Notes: generated by a model from the sequence alone, not told the origin. Numbered from the stretch's first letter, positions 1-8,382 are shown. The stretch: DNA of 64,000 nt from Tsuneonella sp. CC-YZS046 (GCF_035581365.1 NZ_CP141590.1:558001-622000), one strand, 5' to 3'. Numbers and translations: made by a program.

Positions 1-395
1 AAGCCGAAAATCACGCCGGTGGTATGAGCGGGACGCAATCGCCCGAAGCTGGACCAGGCGGCATCGAAAGTCAGATCGGGAAAGGCGAGCAGCCATGCCA
101 CCCAATCGCCGATGAACATGCCGAACACCGCCCAGAGCATGGCGATGACGATGCCGACCTTGCTTGGATCGTCATAATAACTCTCGAACCGGGTTTCGGG
201 CGGCTCCGGCGCGGAATATCCCTTGAGCAACACGCACAGAATGCCGAGGCTGAACAGCAGCACGATGAACCCATGCGCCTGCATCGGATCGGCGCGCGCA
301 GCGCCCGCTGCAGCCATGGCCAACCCGATGAAGGCAAGGGCGACGAGTATCGCCAAGCCCAATTGGCGCTCGCTGACAGTGAGGCCTGAAATCAC
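1..395 (-). CDS. ccoN: cbb3-type cytochrome c oxidase subunit I, N-terminal part (cut by window edge)
   Basis: This is the first ~131 codons of the catalytic, membrane-embedded subunit of a cbb3 terminal oxidase, which reduces O2 at low oxygen tension. The frame opens with GTG at 395, preceded by a GAGGGAG ribosome site, and has two hydrophobic helices. It then shows the CcoN signatures YYDDPSK, a GDWVAW-type helix, SFGRLRP and HTTGVIFGF, the last leading into the first haem-ligand helix. The rest lies to the left of the window. The sequence differs clearly from the second ccoN start at the right edge, so these are two paralogues and not one duplicated gene. No consensus FNR box is seen upstream, only AT-rich palindromes. 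Confidence 0.88.
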   Translation of the reverse strand, partial: MISGLTVSERQLGLAILVALAFIGLAMAAAGAARADPMQAHGFIVLLFSLGILCVLLKGYSAPEPPETRFESYYDDPSKVGIVIAMLWAVFGMFIGDWVAWLLAFPDLTFDAAWSSFGRLRPAHTTGVIFG

Positions 396-701
396 GTTCC
401 GAACTCCCTCGCCGGTTCGATCCCATCGCCTTATCATCAAAAATGCATTTTTAATACCTCTATTCCGGCAAGCCCGTTCGTATCCCGTCAAAGGATTGAA
501 AATGCTTTATTTTCAGGCCATGTGGCTACCGGTTTTTTCGAGAATCGTGGATCGGGAAAGATGATGCGGCGCCAAGCCATCGGGTATCGAGATTGGCTTT
601 GCCTCGCATCGGGTAAGGCGAGGCTTGCGGGCCCACGGCACTGCCATTCCCTGTGCCACGAATGGCGTGGCCAGGATTGCGATCCGGTGAGAGGGAGCGG
701 C
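396..701. other. Intergenic region between ccoN and the MreB paralogue
   Basis: No gene can be supported here. The left part holds the AT-rich palindromes described above. A GCCTCGC/GCGAGGC stem (601-624) lies downstream of the MreB paralogue and could form a hairpin on either strand, but it lacks a clear U-tract. The longer open frames crossing this stretch are antisense to the MreB paralogue and have no recognisable product. Confidence 0.5.
439..515. promoter_or_regulatory. Two AT-rich palindromes upstream of left ccoN
   Basis: A perfect 14-base palindrome, AAAAATGCATTTTT, lies at 439-452, about 44 bases before the ccoN start. A second inverted repeat, TGAAAAT-N5-ATTTTCA, lies at 497-515. 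Both stand out in a GC-rich genome and may be promoter or operator elements for the leftward ccoN. They do not match the TTGAT-N4-ATCAA FNR consensus. Confidence 0.35.
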
Positions 702-1706
702 TTATCCCGCCAGCATTCGATGGAGCCCGTAAGCCACGCATTGGGTCGGCTGCTCCGCGATTTCGACCCGCAAGCCCGTGGCCGCGGCGATCATTTCGCT
801 CATCAGCGGCATCAAGGCTCCGCCGCCGGTCAGGACAACGCCCCGGTCATGGATGTCCTGGCTGATCTCGGGCGCTGCGCGTCCGAGCACGTCCCGCACG
901 ACACTGACGACCTGCTGGATATGTTTCTTCACGACCATGTCCAGCTCGGACAATTCGACTTCGATCGACATCGGCAATCCAGCCCGCAGGCAGCGCCCCC
1001 TGACCGATATGGCGTCCGCTTCGTTGCCATATGGCGCCCGCCGCCTGCCGACATAATCGAGCTTGAGCTGTTCGGCGGTCAGGTCGCCGATCAGGAACTT
1101 GTGGCGCAAATGCAGTTGATCGGCGATGGCCCGATTGAGCGTGGCTCCGCCGATGCGGACCGATCCCGTTTCGCACAGGCCACCGAGCGAAAAAACCGCG
1201 ACCTCCGTAGTGCCGGCTCCGCATTCGATAATCATGGAGCCAGCCGGCTCCTGGACCGGAAGCTGCGCGCCTATGGCCGCGGCAAGCGGCTCCGCCACCA
1301 GTGTCGTGGCCCCGAACCCGGCATCATCGGCTGCGGTCAGCATGGCGTTGCGCTCGGCCTGGGTGGCGTCTGCCGGCACGCCGAAAATCGCTCTGGGCGC
1401 GCGCAGCCGCTTGCGGCCCCCCGCGCGCGACATCGCATAGCGCAGCAATTCCTTGGCCGCGTCAATATCCTGCAACACGCCCCGGCAAAGCGGATGTTTC
1501 ATCTGGAGGTGGGTCGGGGTGCGATCGACCATGGCATGCGCCTCCGCCCCGGCCGCGACGAGGCCGCTCGTTCCCTGCTGGCGAGAGAAACAGCACAGCG
1601 ATGGCTCGTCGAACACGATGCCGTCGTCACGCCGAATAACACGTACGTTGGCGGTGCCGAAATCGATCGCGATTTCTGGTCGCCGGGAGGTAAGGATTGA
1701 AGTCAC
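702..1706 (-). CDS. Divergent MreB-family actin-like protein (rod shape-determining protein paralogue)
   Basis: The 334-residue product has the length and motif order of MreB, the bacterial actin that organises cell-wall growth. The phosphate-1 loop is IDFGTANVRV (residues 14-23). The catalytic-Glu region is VAEPLAAAIG (E139), phosphate-2 is IIECGAGTTEVAV (from ~159), and the adenosine motif is VVLTGGGALM near 290. The usual Asp of phosphate-2 (DIGGGTTE in MreB) is Glu161 here, and the amphipathic N-terminal helix of typical MreB is not obvious. It starts with GTG at 1706. No mreC or mreD is adjacent, so this is probably an orphan paralogue rather than the housekeeping MreB. Family assignment is firm; its role is unknown. 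Confidence 0.8.
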   Translation of the reverse strand: MTSILTSRRPEIAIDFGTANVRVIRRDDGIVFDEPSLCCFSRQQGTSGLVAAGAEAHAMVDRTPTHLQMKHPLCRGVLQDIDAAKELLRYAMSRAGGRKRLRAPRAIFGVPADATQAERNAMLTAADDAGFGATTLVAEPLAAAIGAQLPVQEPAGSMIIECGAGTTEVAVFSLGGLCETGSVRIGGATLNRAIADQLHLRHKFLIGDLTAEQLKLDYVGRRRAPYGNEADAISVRGRCLRAGLPMSIEVELSELDMVVKKHIQQVVSVVRDVLGRAAPEISQDIHDRGVVLTGGGALMPLMSEMIAAATGLRVEIAEQPTQCVAYGLHRMLAG

Positions 1707-2050
1707 CGGGTGCGCTTAACAAACCGCGCGGGCTTTGTCTCTTTCCATGAACGCCGATCCTCTTCATTCACCTTTCAGGCGCTGCGCGCCGTCGTTTTGA
1801 AGTGATGGGCAAGGCGGCTCGAAGGCATCCTCCGAGCATGGGCGCCCCTTTAAGAAGCGAATCCCCAGCGCGGGATTCACAGAAATATATTTTCTATAAA
1901 ACAGCAATAATAGTCGTTTGTCTTATGGCAATCGATTGCGCAGGATCGGAACCTGAGTGAAAGATGCTTCATGACAACAGTGCCCGGAGAGGAGCCTGAC
2001 CGATCAGGCCGGAGCACGGGAAAGGGAGCCAACGCCAAGGACTGCCGCAG
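1707..2050 (+). promoter_or_regulatory. Leader/promoter region of the cysJI-metB operon
   Basis: This 344-base gap holds an AT-rich island, including AGAAA-TATAT-TTTCT (1881-1895) followed by TATAAAACAG, a likely promoter/operator. Downstream is a GC-rich transcribed leader with a perfect stem GCCTGA-CCGA-TCAGGC (1994-2009). A possible 11-codon upstream frame (ATG at 1964, TGA at 1997-1999) ends inside that stem. It does not match any SAM or cobalamin riboswitch I know. Sulfur control through a LysR-type (CysB-like) factor or leader translation is an inference. Confidence 0.4.
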
Positions 2051-3856
2051 ATGACTGCACCGGAACCGTCGGGGAATCCCCTGTCCCTGGAACAATGGCG
2101 ACTGGTGGAGGAATTGACCCGGTCGTTGGCTCCGATGCAGGTGCGATGGCTCAGCGGCTATTTCGCCGGGCTGGATGCCGGCCTGCGGTTGCCCCTGCCG
2201 CAGCCGGTGTCCTCCGGGGTGGCGGCCACGCGCGGCCTCACCATTCTTTATGGAACGGAAACCGGCAATTCCGCCGAACTGGCGCGTGCTCTTGAAGCGG
2301 CCGCGACAGGGAAGGGGCTTGCCTGCACCATGGTCGACATGGCGGATTACAAGGTCCGCCAGTTGGGCCAGGAACAGGATGTGCTGATCGTTGTCAGCAC
2401 TTACGGCGAAGGCGATCCGCCGCAACCCGCGACGAGCTTTTTCGAATTCGTGGAAGGCCGCAGGGCGCCCAGGCTCGATGGGGTGCGCTTCGCCGTGCTG
2501 GCGCTGGGCGATTCCACCTACGAATATTATTGCCAGGCGGGCAAGCGGCTCGACCGGCGGTTGGAGGAGCTTGGCGCCGCGCGGCTTGCCGAAAGGGTCG
2601 ATTGCGACGTCGATTACGAGGACGCGGCCGCTGCCTGGATAGAGGCTGTCGTGGGGCAGTTGTCGGCCGAAGCGGAAGCTGCGCCCGCCCCTGCCGCCGT
2701 GGCTGCCCAGGTTTTCGCCAGTCCGGACGCGCCCTCGGTCCATGACAAGCGCAATCCTTTTTCCGCGCCGGTGATCGAGAATATCGCGATTGTCGGCAGG
2801 GGATCGAGCAAGGAAACCCGCCATATCGAGTTCTCGCTTGCCGGGTCGGGGCTGTCTTACGAGCCGGGCGACGCCCTGGGCATCGCTGCCTCGAACGATC
2901 CTGCGGTCGTCGACGCACTGCTCGATGCGCTCGGGCATCCGGCCGAGACGGAAATCGAACTCAAGGGGCAGGCGCTCACGCTCGGGGAGGCGCTCACGCA
3001 TCGCTATGAGATCACCGCCGCCACGCCGCGCTTCCTCGATTATTGGGCCATGCTGTCCGAGGCGTCGGCGCTCCGGCAATTGCAGCAGGAGGACCGTTCC
3101 GGGGAGCGCTCCGTCTTTCTGCGCACGAACCACGTCGTTGATATCGTTCGCCGTTTCCCGGTAAGCGAGGTGATGCCGCAGGGCTTCGTATCGGCCCTGC
3201 GCCCGTTGCAGCCGCGCCTTTATTCGCTGGCGTCGAGCCTGGAAGCCGCGCCGGAGGAAGCACACCTGACAGTCGCTCCCGTGCGTTATACGTTGCATGA
3301 CGAGCCGCGTAGCGGGGTTGCATCCGGCCTGCTGGCCGACCGTGCCGAGCCGGATACGGTGCTGCCCGTCTATATCCAGAGCAATCCGCATTTCCGTCTG
3401 CCCGGCAAGGACGCGCCGATCATCATGATCGGCGCCGGAACCGGGGTCGCCCCCTATCGGGCCTTCCTGCAGCAGCGCGAGGCGGCCAGCGCGCAGGGCA
3501 AGAGTTGGCTGTTCTTCGGCGAACGCAATTTCCGCACGGATTTCCTGTATCAGACCGAATGGCAGGGCTGGCTCAAGGACGGCACGCTCGGCCGGATGGA
3601 TGTTGCCTTCTCGCGCGACCGGGCGGAAAAGACCTATGTCCAGCATCGCATGAAGGAGCGCGCGCGCGACATCTTCGCCTGGCTGGAGGACGGCGCCCAT
3701 GTCTATGTTTGCGGCGACGCCGCCAATCTCGCACCCGATGTCCATCAAGCCCTGATCGACATCGTCGCAAGCGAGGCGCGTACCGGGCGTGAGGCGGCCG
3801 AGGACTATGTCCGCTCGCTTCAGGCGGATCACCGCTACCAGCGCGACGTTTACTGA
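2051..3856 (+). CDS. cysJ: Sulfite reductase [NADPH] flavoprotein alpha-component
   Basis: CysJ passes electrons from NADPH through FAD and FMN to the CysI haemoprotein for six-electron reduction of sulfite to sulfide. The 601-residue protein is full length. A flavodoxin domain comes first (YGTETGNS at 67-74, STYGEG at 116-121, LGDSTYEYY near 152). It is followed by the FAD-binding linker with RLYS near 390 and the NADPH-binding ferredoxin-reductase domain (GAGTGVAPYRAF near 457). The sequence ends YQRDVY, as is usual for CysJ-type reductases. It is the first gene of an operon; cysI follows after 9 bases. Confidence 0.95.
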   Translation: MTAPEPSGNPLSLEQWRLVEELTRSLAPMQVRWLSGYFAGLDAGLRLPLPQPVSSGVAATRGLTILYGTETGNSAELARALEAAATGKGLACTMVDMADYKVRQLGQEQDVLIVVSTYGEGDPPQPATSFFEFVEGRRAPRLDGVRFAVLALGDSTYEYYCQAGKRLDRRLEELGAARLAERVDCDVDYEDAAAAWIEAVVGQLSAEAEAAPAPAAVAAQVFASPDAPSVHDKRNPFSAPVIENIAIVGRGSSKETRHIEFSLAGSGLSYEPGDALGIAASNDPAVVDALLDALGHPAETEIELKGQALTLGEALTHRYEITAATPRFLDYWAMLSEASALRQLQQEDRSGERSVFLRTNHVVDIVRRFPVSEVMPQGFVSALRPLQPRLYSLASSLEAAPEEAHLTVAPVRYTLHDEPRSGVASGLLADRAEPDTVLPVYIQSNPHFRLPGKDAPIIMIGAGTGVAPYRAFLQQREAASAQGKSWLFFGERNFRTDFLYQTEWQGWLKDGTLGRMDVAFSRDRAEKTYVQHRMKERARDIFAWLEDGAHVYVCGDAANLAPDVHQALIDIVASEARTGREAAEDYVRSLQADHRYQRDVY

Positions 3857-3865
3857 GACACGATC

Positions 3866-5581
3866 ATGACCACCACCACCATCGACCGCAGCCATGACCT
3901 TTCCCAGCCGCTCGACCGGTTGAGCGCCGATGAGCGCATGAAGGACGCCAGCGACTACCTGCGCGGGACCATCGCCGAGGGGCTGCTCGACCGGATTACC
4001 GGCGCAGTCCCTTCGGCCGATGACGTGAAGCTGATGAAGTTTCACGGCATCTATCAGCAGGACGACCGTGATCTGCGCGACGAGCGCCGCCGCCAGAAGC
4101 TGGAGCCGGCCTATCAGTTCATGATCCGCGTGCGCCTGCCGGGCGGGGTGTGCACCCCGGCGCAGTGGCTCAAGCTCGATGAGCTGGCCCGCGCCCACGG
4201 CGGCGAAACCCTGCGGATCACCACCCGGCAGACGTTCCAGTTCCATTGGGTCCTGAAGGACAGCCTGCGCCCGATCATCCAGGGCCTGCACGAAACGCTG
4301 CTCGACACCATTGCCGCCTGCGGTGACGACAGCCGCGGCGTGATGTGCACGGTCGATCCGCAAAGCTCGCGCTTCCATGCGGAGGTTGCGGCGATGGCGA
4401 AGCGGGTCAGCGATCATGTGATCCCCAGGACCCGCGCCTATCATGAGATCTGGTATGGCGACGAGCGAGTGGCTTCGTCCGGGCCGGAGGAGCCGTTCTA
4501 CGGCCGCACCTACATGCCCCGGAAGTTCAAGATCGGCTTCGCCCTGCCGCCCTCGAACGACATCGACGTCTATGCGCAGGATCTGGGCTTCATCGCCATT
4601 GGCGGGCCGGGCGGGCTGGAAGGGTTCAATGTCGCCATCGGCGGTGGCATGGGCCGCACCGACCAGGCGCCGGAAACCTATCCGCGCCTCGCCAGCCTCA
4701 TCGGTTTCGTGCCCGCGGATCAGATGATTGCCTGTGCCGATGCCGTGATGGCGGTTCAGCGCGATTACGGCGACCGCAAGGATCGCCAGCGCGCCCGCTT
4801 CAAATACACCATCGACGACAAGGGTCTCGACTGGATCAAGGCCGAGATCGAGCGCTACATGGACGCGCCGTTCGAGGACGCGCGTCCCTTTGCCTTCACC
4901 TCCAATGGCGACAGCTATGGCTGGAACACGACGCCCGATGGCCGCCACCATCGCACGCTGTTCATCCAGAGCGGCCGGCTGGACCTGAAGCTGCTCGATG
5001 CGCTGCGCGACGTGGCGCGTATCCATCGCGGCATGTTCCGCCTCACGCCTAACCAGAACCTCATCATCGCGGGCGTCGAATCCGGCGATCGCGCCGCCAT
5101 CGACGCGGTGCTGGCCGAGCACGGGCTGGAGAGCAAAAGCGCATCCACCTTGCGCCGCAACGCCATCGCCTGCGTGGCCTTGCCGACCTGCGGCCTGGCC
5201 ATGGCGGAGAGCGAGCGCTACATGCCCGACCTGATCGCCAGGATCGAGGCCATGCTGGCCGAGCATGGCCTGTCGGAGGAACCGATCACGGTGCGTATGA
5301 GCGGCTGCCCCAATGGCTGCTCGCGTCCCTATATCGCTGAAATCGGACTTACCGGGCGTGCGCCGGGCAAGTATAACCTCTATCTCGGCGGCGGTTTTCA
5401 TGGGGAACGGCTCAACCGCATGATCCGTGAAAATGTCGGCGAGCCGGTAATTCTGGAGGTGCTGGCCGATGCGATCGGCCGCTATGCCCGCGAGCGCGAG
5501 CCGGGCGAGCATTTCGGGGATTTCACCATTCGGGCCGGCATCGTCCGCGAGGTGACGGAAGGGCGCTTCTTCAATGACTGA
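3866..5581 (+). CDS. cysI: Sulfite reductase [NADPH] haemoprotein beta-component
   Basis: CysI is the sirohaem/[4Fe-4S] subunit that binds sulfite and reduces it to sulfide in assimilatory sulfur metabolism. The 571-residue length matches the family. The four cluster/sirohaem cysteines are visible as C436-x5-C442 (in CVALPTCGLAMAE) and C481-x3-C485 (in SGCPNGCSRPY). Anion-binding arginines sit in the TTRQTFQFH region near residue 120. Its last codons overlap the start of metB (ATGACTGA), so the three genes are translationally coupled. Confidence 0.96.
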   Translation: MTTTTIDRSHDLSQPLDRLSADERMKDASDYLRGTIAEGLLDRITGAVPSADDVKLMKFHGIYQQDDRDLRDERRRQKLEPAYQFMIRVRLPGGVCTPAQWLKLDELARAHGGETLRITTRQTFQFHWVLKDSLRPIIQGLHETLLDTIAACGDDSRGVMCTVDPQSSRFHAEVAAMAKRVSDHVIPRTRAYHEIWYGDERVASSGPEEPFYGRTYMPRKFKIGFALPPSNDIDVYAQDLGFIAIGGPGGLEGFNVAIGGGMGRTDQAPETYPRLASLIGFVPADQMIACADAVMAVQRDYGDRKDRQRARFKYTIDDKGLDWIKAEIERYMDAPFEDARPFAFTSNGDSYGWNTTPDGRHHRTLFIQSGRLDLKLLDALRDVARIHRGMFRLTPNQNLIIAGVESGDRAAIDAVLAEHGLESKSASTLRRNAIACVALPTCGLAMAESERYMPDLIARIEAMLAEHGLSEEPITVRMSGCPNGCSRPYIAEIGLTGRAPGKYNLYLGGGFHGERLNRMIRENVGEPVILEVLADAIGRYAREREPGEHFGDFTIRAGIVREVTEGRFFND

Positions 5582-6749
5582 TCGGGATGGCCCCCATCCG
5601 CGCCCCCAGACGATCGCAGCCGCGCACGGTGTGGCGACCGACCCCGCTTTCGGCGCCGTTGCGCCGCCGCTCTATATGTCCAGCACCTATGAGTTCGCGG
5701 GCTATGAGCAACCGCGCACTTATGATTATGGTCGCGCCGGCAATCCGACCCGCGACCTTCTGGCGGCTGCATTGGCAAAGCTGGAAGGGGGCGCGGGTGC
5801 TGTCATCACATCGAGCGGCATGTCGGCGCTCGACCTCCTCGTCGGTAGACTCCGGCCTGACGATCTCGTGCTTGCGCCGCATGATTGCTATGGCGGCACG
5901 ATGCGGCTGCTCAAGGCGCGTGCCGCGCGCGGCCATGTTTCGGTGCGCTTCGTGGATCAATCCGACGAAGCGGCCTTTGCCGCCGCGCTGGAAGAAGTGC
6001 CCGCGCTGATCTTGATCGAGACGCCCAGCAATCCCCTGATGCGCGTGGTGGATATTGCCGCCCTGTGCGCAAGGGCGAGGGAGGTGGGCGCCCTCGTCGC
6101 GGTCGATAATACTTTCCTCTCGCCCGCCATCCAGCAGCCGATCCGGCTCGGCGCCGATTATGTCGTTCATTCCACAACCAAATATCTCAACGGCCATTCG
6201 GATGTCATCGGCGGCGCCGTGATTGCGGCCGATGCTGTTCAGGCCGGGGAATTGCGCGATTGGGGGAACGTCGTGGGCAGCACGGGCGCGCCGTTTGATT
6301 CATGGCTTACGCTGCGGGGCCTGCGCACCCTGTTCGCGCGCATGGAACATCAGCAGGCCAATGCCATGGCGGTCGCGCGGTATCTCGAACGCCATGCAGC
6401 CGTCAGCAAGGTCCATTACTCCGGGCTTGCTGCTCATCCCGGTCATGCCATTGCCTTGCGCCAGCAGCGCGGCTTCGGCGCAATGCTCAGTTTCGAGCTT
6501 GCGGGCGGCGTCGCGGCGGTTCGCCAGTTCATCGAGGCTGTGAAATACTTCACCCTCGCGGAATCGCTCGGCGGGGTGGAGAGTCTCGTCGCCCATCCCG
6601 CTACGATGACTCATGCCGACATGGGCGAGGAGGCCCGGGCTGCGGCGGGGATCAGCGACAGCTTGCTGAGATTGTCCGTGGGCCTCGAGGCCGAGCAGGA
6701 CTTGATCGCGGGCCTGGAAGAAGGATTGGCGGCATGTGGAAGCGAGTGA
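5574..6749 (+). CDS. metB: Cystathionine gamma-synthase-like PLP enzyme
   Basis: This Cys/Met-metabolism PLP enzyme (391 aa) closely follows the MetB pattern. It has PPLYMSSTYEF, the YGRAGNPTRD substrate loop, SSGMSALDLL, PHDCYGGT, VDNTFLSP, the PLP lysine K203 in STTKYLNGHSD, and the C-terminal LAESLGGVESL...HPATMTH...RLSVGLE block. MetB joins an activated homoserine to cysteine to give cystathionine, but related enzymes (MetZ, MetC) share the fold, so the exact reaction is inferred from sequence resemblance. Placement directly behind cysJI, with overlapping codons, couples sulfide production to its use in amino-acid synthesis. Confidence 0.85.
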   Translation: MTDRDGPHPRPQTIAAAHGVATDPAFGAVAPPLYMSSTYEFAGYEQPRTYDYGRAGNPTRDLLAAALAKLEGGAGAVITSSGMSALDLLVGRLRPDDLVLAPHDCYGGTMRLLKARAARGHVSVRFVDQSDEAAFAAALEEVPALILIETPSNPLMRVVDIAALCARAREVGALVAVDNTFLSPAIQQPIRLGADYVVHSTTKYLNGHSDVIGGAVIAADAVQAGELRDWGNVVGSTGAPFDSWLTLRGLRTLFARMEHQQANAMAVARYLERHAAVSKVHYSGLAAHPGHAIALRQQRGFGAMLSFELAGGVAAVRQFIEAVKYFTLAESLGGVESLVAHPATMTHADMGEEARAAAGISDSLLRLSVGLEAEQDLIAGLEEGLAACGSE

Positions 6750-6787
6750 TCGCCATGCCGGCGGAGAACCGATGAAAGGAAGGTGCG

Positions 6788-7033
6788 ATGTCCGTGCATG
6801 TGCTGATCGTCGTCTTCTTCGGAGCTGTTCTCGCGGTGATCGGATTCGCCATGGCGTTCCGGCAGGCTTTCGTCCGGCGCCTCCTTGGCCGCTCGCGACG
6901 GTCGCCGTCGCAATTGAGCCAGGGCAATGGCGATGAATATCCTTTGACCTATATACTGCGCATCGCGGGGATCATGATCATGGTCTTCGGGATTGCGCTT
7001 GGCGGCATGATGACCTTGTTCCACACGGCATAG
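6788..7033 (+). CDS. Small two-helix membrane protein, unknown function
   Basis: The 81-residue product has two hydrophobic segments (about residues 4-24 and 55-77) separated by a basic, polar loop rich in Arg and Ser. The start at 6788 has a GGAAGGT ribosome site. I do not recognise the family. It opens a run of small genes (6788-8227) in the same direction that includes a thioredoxin-like protein and a DUF488 protein; the spacing suggests one transcript. Confidence 0.65.
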   Translation: MSVHVLIVVFFGAVLAVIGFAMAFRQAFVRRLLGRSRRSPSQLSQGNGDEYPLTYILRIAGIMIMVFGIALGGMMTLFHTA

Positions 7034-7060
7034 CCGCGCGCGGTCGCGGCGGAGGCAGAG

Positions 7061-7555
7061 ATGGACCGATCCAGACCCAGCACTGCACCAGAATGGCAGG
7101 TCAGCCAGTGGTTCAACACCGATCGGCCTCTGGCATTGGCCGACTTTGCAGGGCGCGTAATCGCGCTTCATGCCTTCCAGATGCTCTGCCCCGGTTGCGT
7201 CCAGCATGGCCTTCCGCAAGCCCAGCGGATCGCTCGCCTGTTCGACGCATCCCGGGTGGCCGTGATCGGCCTGCATACGGTCTTCGAGCACCACGCGGCA
7301 ATGACACCCGAAGCGCTCGCCGCCTTTATCCATGAATATCGGCTGGCCTTCCCGATAGGCATTGATGCTCCAGCCGTCGCCGGCCCAATCCCGCAAACCA
7401 TGGCATCCTATGCGATGCAGGGAACGCCGACCTTGATCCTGATCGATCGTTGGGGCCGTTTGCGCAAGCAGAGTCTCGGGGTGGAGGATGACATGCGGGT
7501 CGGCGCGGACATCGCCTTTCTGCTGGCGGAACAGGAGCATCCCGATGACTCATGA
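7061..7555 (+). CDS. Thioredoxin-fold redoxin (TlpA/AhpC-type)
   Basis: The 164-residue protein has a thioredoxin-like layout. A beta-strand ending in HAFQMLCPGCVQHGLPQ carries a CxxC (Cys-Pro-Gly-Cys) redox pair near residue 43. This is followed by a VAVIGLHTVFEHH strand, the cis-Pro region QGTPTLILID near 125, and RWGRLRKQSLG. No signal peptide is seen, so a cytoplasmic thiol-redox role is likely. A GGAGG ribosome site precedes ATG 7061. Its 3' end overlaps the next gene. Confidence 0.75.
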   Translation: MDRSRPSTAPEWQVSQWFNTDRPLALADFAGRVIALHAFQMLCPGCVQHGLPQAQRIARLFDASRVAVIGLHTVFEHHAAMTPEALAAFIHEYRLAFPIGIDAPAVAGPIPQTMASYAMQGTPTLILIDRWGRLRKQSLGVEDDMRVGADIAFLLAEQEHPDDS

Positions 7556-7874
7556 ATATGACGATCCGATCCGGCCAGAGCAGATTGCTGAGACAGCGCG
7601 CTTCATCGCCGAGCGTTATCGCGCGGAGGACCGTAATCTCGATGGTCTTGTCAGGGAAATTGTCGTTCAACGGTTCTGCTCCTGCGTCGCCGCTCCCGAG
7701 CGTCCGGATGACACCCAAGTCCTCGACGGCTTGATCGAGGAGATTTCCAGGCAGGTGAGGGCCTTGCTCGACGACGGCCGATTGTTCGATGAGGTTGACG
7801 AGGCTTCGATCGAATCCTTCCCGGCGAGCGATCCTCCTGCCTGGATCGGGCACAAACCGCGGAGTGACCGATGA
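7545..7874 (+). CDS. Conserved hypothetical protein
   Basis: The product is a 109-residue soluble, acidic helical protein. The start at ATG 7545 overlaps the end of the redoxin gene, and its own end overlaps the DUF488 gene (ATGA at 7871), indicating translational coupling. The C-terminal SFPASDPPAW motif is typical of short proteins of unknown function in alphaproteobacteria. The FCSC pair near residue 45 is the only cysteine motif. No function can be assigned. Confidence 0.65.
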   Translation: MTHEYDDPIRPEQIAETARFIAERYRAEDRNLDGLVREIVVQRFCSCVAAPERPDDTQVLDGLIEEISRQVRALLDDGRLFDEVDEASIESFPASDPPAWIGHKPRSDR

Positions 7875-8227
7875 AGGGAAGGGTAGCGATCAAGCGGATC
7901 TACGAGCCACCTTCCAGGGATGACGGCTGCCGGGTCCTGGTCGACCGGCTCTGGCCGCGTGGCGTCGGTCGCGATGCGGCGGCTCTGGACCTGTGGCTGA
8001 GGGACATCGCGCCATCGCCGGAACTGCGCAAATGGTTCGGCCATGATCCCGCCCGCTTCAAGGCTTTCCGGGATCGCTATCGGAAGGAACTGGAAGAAAA
8101 GGACGAAGCCGTCGCGGAGTTGCGCGGTTTGATCCGGAAAGGGAAGGTCACGCTCCTGTATGCCGCGCGGGACGAGTTGCATAATCATGCGCGCGTGCTG
8201 GCAGACTATATCGAGAGACAGGAATGA
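7871..8227 (+). CDS. DUF488 family protein
   Basis: The 118-residue protein matches DUF488: it opens with IKRIYEPPSRDDGCRVLVDRLWPRG, then has the WLRDIAPSPELRKWFGHDPARF block, and ends with a helix around YAARDELHNHARVL. The molecular role of this family is not established. It is the last gene of the 6788-8227 cluster and overlaps its predecessor by four bases. Confidence 0.85.
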   Translation: MKGRVAIKRIYEPPSRDDGCRVLVDRLWPRGVGRDAAALDLWLRDIAPSPELRKWFGHDPARFKAFRDRYRKELEEKDEAVAELRGLIRKGKVTLLYAARDELHNHARVLADYIERQE

Positions 8228-8338
8228 AGGATGGGTCGATAGCGCCGCATTTTCCCAACCTATGGACAAGGAGGTAGGAATTTTCAGCCTTGCTGAATAG
8301 GCATTCTCGATTTCGCTACATTATCCGGGATCACGAAG

Positions 8339-8354
8339 CATCTAAACGTAGATG
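8339..8354 (+). promoter_or_regulatory. Perfect inverted repeat upstream of the P450 gene
   Basis: CATCTA-AACG-TAGATG is an exact dyad 28 bases before the preferred P450 start. Its position suits an operator for a dimeric repressor or activator. Which regulator binds is unknown; the LysR genes nearby are candidates. Confidence 0.4.
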
Positions 8355-8382
8355 TCGAGTTAATGGAGGCTCTTGCAGCCAG

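Noticed and set aside
601-624. GCCTCGC/GCGAGGC hairpin as terminator of the MreB paralogue
   Set aside because: No U-tract on either strand and about 80 bases past the stop; left as a comment only.
522-1700. A plus-strand frame of 392 codons opposite the MreB paralogue
   Set aside because: Antisense shadow; the minus strand has clear actin-fold motifs.
1940-2050. A SAM or cobalamin riboswitch before cysJ
   Set aside because: The conserved core bases of these riboswitches are not present.
1877-5512. A minus-strand frame of 1211 codons opposite cysJ and cysI
   Set aside because: It is exactly antisense to two well-identified genes, has no protein family pattern, and is a by-product of high GC at third codon positions.
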